This document shows, piece by piece, positions 5,360-8,387 of a stretch of 8,387 nucleotides of DNA. Below the pieces are notes generated by a model. It was not told the origin of the DNA, searched no databases, and was given only the letters and a program-made list of their open reading frames with translations. Position 1 is the stretch's first letter. Each line of letters opens with the position of its first letter. Source of the stretch: Coprobacillus sp. (GTDB lineage: Bacteria; Bacillota_I; Bacilli_A; RFN20; CAG-826); contig JAJQAP010000088.1 of assembly GCA_021203745.1 (NCBI GenBank), positions 1 through 8,387 on the forward strand. The letters run 5' to 3'. The position numbers and the translations under genes were made by a program.

Positions 5360-6868
5360 ATGAAAGGAAATAAAATACTATCTACTTTGGTGGCATTAGG
5401 ACTTGTTACTGGTCTAGGTGCTTGCCAGGTAGAAGAACAAATAGAGCCCCCATCAGAAGATGATGAAGCGGGGGAAATTGTCGAAGAACCTGATCCTAAA
5501 GAAACATGCGATGTTCCAACATATGGAGCATGGGAACCAGATTCAAAAGATGAAAGAAGACATGTTAGAACATGTTCTGTTTGTGGTGGTAAAGACTACG
5601 AGTACCATCAGCTAGGAGAACTTACTAGCGGTGCGGCATCAGGTTCTTGTTCAGTATGCGACCAGACAGGTTTAAATGCCGCAGGTCTAACTTACTCCTT
5701 AAGTAGTGATAATAACTCTTATATTGTTAGCGGTTATGATATGAGCCGCACTAATAAATATTTATATATACCCGCAAGTTATTCTGGATTACCGGTAACC
5801 ACAATTGGAGAGGAAAACGGATCCTCCTCTAATGCCGCTTTCATGAGAGCGGAATCAAATAACTATCTACTCTTTGTCAGTCTACCCGATAGTGTAACCA
5901 CCATTAATCCATATGCATTCTATGCGTGTAATTCATTAATGGAGATTCGTCTTTCTGAATCGCTTACAAATATTAAAGAGTATGCTTTCTTTGATTGTAC
6001 ATCCTTAGAGAGCGTCAATTTACCCGAATCACTTGAAAGCATTGGTGAATCCACTTTTGCGTATTGCTACCTTTTAAATGAAGTAACTATCCCTTCTAAG
6101 ATTGTTGAACTTCCTACAAGGTTATTTGACTCTTGCTACTCCTTACAATCTGTTTCTTTACCTGAAGGGCTAAAAACAATAGGAAAAAGAGCCTTTACCT
6201 CTTGCTTTACATTAAAAGATATTAATATACCATCCACACTTACTAGTTTAGGAGAATATGCATTCTGGTCTAACTACTGTCTAGAATCAATATCTCTTCC
6301 AAGAGGAGTAACAGAAATCCCATCTTATGTATTCTCCGCTTGCTACTCCTTAAAGAGTGTTAAATTAGGAGATAGAACAACCACTATCGATGACTATGCC
6401 TTTGAAAGCTGTTCTTCTCTTACCTCTATTAGTTTACCCTCAACAATCACAAAGATTGATGGTAGAGCGTTTTATCAATGTGCTTCTTTAACAAGTATTA
6501 ATATCCCCACGGGAATTACGGAACTCTCTGATTATGTTTTAGCGAGTTGCCGATCTCTCTCTTCCCTAATCCTTCCAGAAGGATTAACAAGTATCGGCAT
6601 GCAATCCATTTATCAAGATATGGGATTAACTTCTATTGTGATTCCATCCACAGTTACAAGTATTGGTTATGCAGCCTTCTATCATTGTGATTCCTTAACC
6701 TATGTATATTATGGAGGATCCTCAGAAGAGGAATGGAACTCTATTAAAATTAATAGCACACAAAACGATATTATTAAGAATACTGATAGATACTACTTTA
6801 GTGAGGAAAAACCCACTGAAGAGGGTAACTACTGGCACTACGTCAACGATGTGCCCACCATTTGGTAA
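5360..6868 (+). CDS. BspA-type leucine-rich repeat surface lipoprotein (first gene of operon)
   Basis: The start is taken at the ATG 5360-5362, giving 502 residues. It has AAGGGAG (5342-5348) upstream and a proper signal peptide with lipobox LGAC and Cys22; an upstream in-frame ATG at 5219 would run through the preceding stop codon and terminator. After a short acidic spacer (23-49, with EPPSEDDEAGE) come C72-x2-C75 and C97-x2-C100 with H68 and H83, a smaller version of the His/CxxC module of the gene at 3501. The LRR cap (YIPASYSGLPVT, about 136-147) leads into exactly 12 repeats of 23 residues at 172-447. Cys19 is kept in 10 of 12: repeat 6 has Asn (with a Cys two residues later) and repeat 11 has Asp. 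Tyr20 is kept in only 4. The cap YVYYGGSSEEEW and the tail YWHYVNDVPTIW close it. Surface display and ligand binding are inferred from family and lipobox. The next gene starts 13 nt after its stop. Confidence 0.93.
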   Translation: MKGNKILSTLVALGLVTGLGACQVEEQIEPPSEDDEAGEIVEEPDPKETCDVPTYGAWEPDSKDERRHVRTCSVCGGKDYEYHQLGELTSGAASGSCSVCDQTGLNAAGLTYSLSSDNNSYIVSGYDMSRTNKYLYIPASYSGLPVTTIGEENGSSSNAAFMRAESNNYLLFVSLPDSVTTINPYAFYACNSLMEIRLSESLTNIKEYAFFDCTSLESVNLPESLESIGESTFAYCYLLNEVTIPSKIVELPTRLFDSCYSLQSVSLPEGLKTIGKRAFTSCFTLKDINIPSTLTSLGEYAFWSNYCLESISLPRGVTEIPSYVFSACYSLKSVKLGDRTTTIDDYAFESCSSLTSISLPSTITKIDGRAFYQCASLTSINIPTGITELSDYVLASCRSLSSLILPEGLTSIGMQSIYQDMGLTSIVIPSTVTSIGYAAFYHCDSLTYVYYGGSSEEEWNSIKINSTQNDIIKNTDRYYFSEEKPTEEGNYWHYVNDVPTIW

Positions 6869-6874
6869 GGAGGT
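6866..6874 (+). promoter_or_regulatory. Strong Shine-Dalgarno overlapping the upstream stop codon
   Basis: TAAGGAGGT includes the TAA stop of the upstream gene (6866-6868) and a near-perfect anti-16S match AAGGAGGT ending 7 nt before the ATG at 6882. It fixes the start of the downstream gene and supports translational coupling within one operon. Confidence 0.9.
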
Positions 6875-6881
6875 AGACAAA

Positions 6882-8321
6882 ATGAAAAAGATTAATTTAT
6901 TAACTAGTGTTACCGCTTGTTTACTACTCCTTACACTAGGTGCGTGTAACGAAAATGAGGATGGCGTTATTGATGAATCTGGTTCATCTTCTTCTAGTGA
7001 TACTTCTTCAGAGGTTATCGAAAGAGATGAAGTTTGTAATCATATCTATGAAGAGCCTTATTCAGATGATCCTTATGATTCTCGTTTCCATATCGCCGTC
7101 TGTTCCCTATGTGGCTATCAAAAAATCGTCCCTCACCAGGTAGAGGATGAAAGTGGTGTTTGTGTCCACTGCGGAGCGACAGGACTTAATACAAAAGGTC
7201 TCGATTATACATATAACGATGATGGTAAATCATACGCGGTAGCATCTTACGATATGAATCTAAACGCTAACGAACTATATATACCCGCGACATACAACGG
7301 ATTACCAGTAACAGCGATCAATACTGATTTAGCAGTTCGAGAGGGAACATCTGTTTTTGCGAGTGAATCAAATGTCTCCTATTTACAACTAGTCTCTTTA
7401 CCAGAAAGTATTACGACGATTAATGCCTATGCCTTTAATGGTTGTCGATCCTTAGAATATATCTATCTTCCTGATAGTCTAGAGAGTATCGGCAGAAACG
7501 CTTTTACTAACTGCTACTCCTTACTCTTTATTACTATCCCTGAAGGAGTAAGTAGTATTCCAAATAGGTGTTTTGCCTACTGCTACTCACTTCAATCAAT
7601 CGAATTACCCACGACGATAGATAGTATTGAGGCTTTAGCCTTTGCTGGAGACTATGCTCTTGCATCTATTAACTTCCATAGCGGTCTTCAAAGTATTGGA
7701 GAAAGCGCTTTTGATACATGCTCTGCTTTAACAAGTTTATCCTTTGGCCCGGGCCTAAAAGAGATAGGCACAAACGCCTTTGAAAACTGCTATGCGATTA
7801 AGAGTGTTACTCTTCCAGATGGTTTAGAGGTTATTGGAGAGTCCGCTTTCTATAACTGCTACGCCCTAGAGTCAATTGTTATTCCTGAAGGCGTTAAAGA
7901 GTTATCTGATTTTGCCTTTATGGATTGTTATAACCTAAGAGAGATAAGCTTGCCATCCACTTTAACGAGTATAGGCTGGCAAACCTTCCGTCAATGTATA
8001 TCCTTAACTTCTATTGATATCCCCGATAGTGTAGACACCATTGGAACATATTGCTTTACTGCCTGCTACTCATTAACTTCTATTCGTCTACCTGATGGAC
8101 TCACTCATGTTGGTGAATATTGTTTCTCTACCTGTATGGCGCTTAAAGAAGTCTATGTCCCAGTCAGTGTTGTTTCTATTAGTAACTATGTATTTGAGTA
8201 TTGTTACTCTTTAACTGATGTCTATTATGGAGGTTCAGCCTCGGATTGGTACGCAATATCATATGGACCAGGAAACGACTTATTCTTAAGTGCCACTGTG
8301 CATTATAACTCTTATAAATAA
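6882..8321 (+). CDS. BspA-type leucine-rich repeat surface lipoprotein (second gene of operon)
   Basis: The start is the ATG at 6882, giving 479 residues; it follows AAGGAGGT and opens a proper lipoprotein signal (KK, hydrophobic core, LGAC with Cys22). In-frame codons upstream lie inside the previous gene and are rejected. A Ser/Asp/Glu spacer (23-50) is followed by C74-x2-C77 and C94-x2-C97 with H54, H70 and H85, the same His/CxxC module as in its neighbours. The LRR cap YIPATYNGLPVT (about 133-144) leads to exactly 12 repeats of 23 residues at 170-445. Cys19 is present in 11 of 12 (repeat 4 has Asp) and Tyr20 in 8. The end cap DVYYGGSASDW is kept, but the WHY...W-type tail of the two related genes is absent; the protein stops at HYNSYK. 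It probably acts at the cell surface together with, or as an alternative to, the protein encoded just upstream; ligand unknown. Confidence 0.93.
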   Translation: MKKINLLTSVTACLLLLTLGACNENEDGVIDESGSSSSSDTSSEVIERDEVCNHIYEEPYSDDPYDSRFHIAVCSLCGYQKIVPHQVEDESGVCVHCGATGLNTKGLDYTYNDDGKSYAVASYDMNLNANELYIPATYNGLPVTAINTDLAVREGTSVFASESNVSYLQLVSLPESITTINAYAFNGCRSLEYIYLPDSLESIGRNAFTNCYSLLFITIPEGVSSIPNRCFAYCYSLQSIELPTTIDSIEALAFAGDYALASINFHSGLQSIGESAFDTCSALTSLSFGPGLKEIGTNAFENCYAIKSVTLPDGLEVIGESAFYNCYALESIVIPEGVKELSDFAFMDCYNLREISLPSTLTSIGWQTFRQCISLTSIDIPDSVDTIGTYCFTACYSLTSIRLPDGLTHVGEYCFSTCMALKEVYVPVSVVSISNYVFEYCYSLTDVYYGGSASDWYAISYGPGNDLFLSATVHYNSYK

Positions 8322-8343
8322 ATACTTAATTTGCCATTTTGGG

Positions 8344-8387
8344 AGGTAGTTCCTTTATATCCCTTCTTTCATAAGGAACTACCTTTT
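8344..8387 (+). terminator. Rho-independent terminator of the LRR operon, reaching the window edge
   Basis: AGGTAGTTCCTT (8344-8355) pairs perfectly over 12 bp with AAGGAACTACCT (8373-8384), with a 17-nt loop, followed by T to the window end. The loop is larger than in the other terminators. The right arm may have more T beyond the window. Confidence 0.8.

Noticed and set aside
6702..6881. N-terminal extension of the third LRR gene back to 6702
   Set aside because: It lies in another frame of the previous gene; AAGGAGGT and the signal peptide fix the start at 6882.
1..8387. Genetic code with TGA as Trp (Mycoplasma-type)
   Set aside because: All stops are TAA, but Trp is always TGG and no in-frame TGA is needed, so the standard bacterial code explains everything.
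1..8387. A defence, toxin or enzyme system hidden among the lipoproteins
   Set aside because: No nuclease, methylase, helicase, toxin or catalytic motif is visible on either strand; all genes fit surface lipoproteins.

Overview
The window is an array of six lipoprotein genes, all on the + strand, with short intergenic gaps and no RNA gene, mobile element or metabolic gene. It is AT-rich and every gene ends in TAA. Shine-Dalgarno sequences are strong (for example AAGGAGGT), and the terminators are short GC stems flanked by A and T runs. Each complete gene begins with a lipoprotein signal peptide whose lipobox Cys is exactly residue 22. This fits a low-GC Gram-positive host (Bacilli/Mollicutes-like or another Firmicutes lineage, quite possibly an uncultured gut bacterium). 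That is inference; no gene here fixes the taxon. Trp is encoded by TGG, so nothing indicates a TGA-as-Trp code.

Layout. (1) 1-1784 holds two tandem paralogues, the first cut by the left window edge, encoding acidic, extremely tyrosine-rich lipoproteins of unknown function. (2) 1906-3285 is a lipoprotein with an acidic Ser/Thr/Gly linker, an unrecognised central region and a C-terminal region that looks beta-rich. (3) 3286-3500 holds a terminator, five copies of a 13-nt direct repeat, a run of 12 T and a promoter. (4) 3501-5225 is a large lipoprotein with a low-complexity Gly/Pro spacer, a His/CxxC module and 12 leucine-rich repeats of the BspA/LRR_5 type. (5) 5360-6868 and 6882-8321 are two further LRR lipoproteins of the same plan in an apparent two-gene operon, with a dyad symmetry in the promoter and a strong terminator at the right edge.

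How the genes relate. Each complete product should be exported, lipidated and displayed on the cell surface. The three LRR proteins share the same order: lipidated Cys, acidic spacer, Cys/His module, N-terminal cap, exactly 12 x 23-residue repeats, C-terminal cap. BspA-type LRR proteins are generally surface proteins, often linked to binding host or other ligands, but no ligand can be read from the sequence. The genes at 1906 and 3501 share nearly the same leader, signal peptide and terminator around unrelated bodies. This suggests a surface-protein locus that grows by duplication and module exchange. I see no enzyme, toxin, immune or defence system; the unusual parts are the tyrosine-rich pair, the intergenic repeat array with its T tract, and the cassette-like construction.
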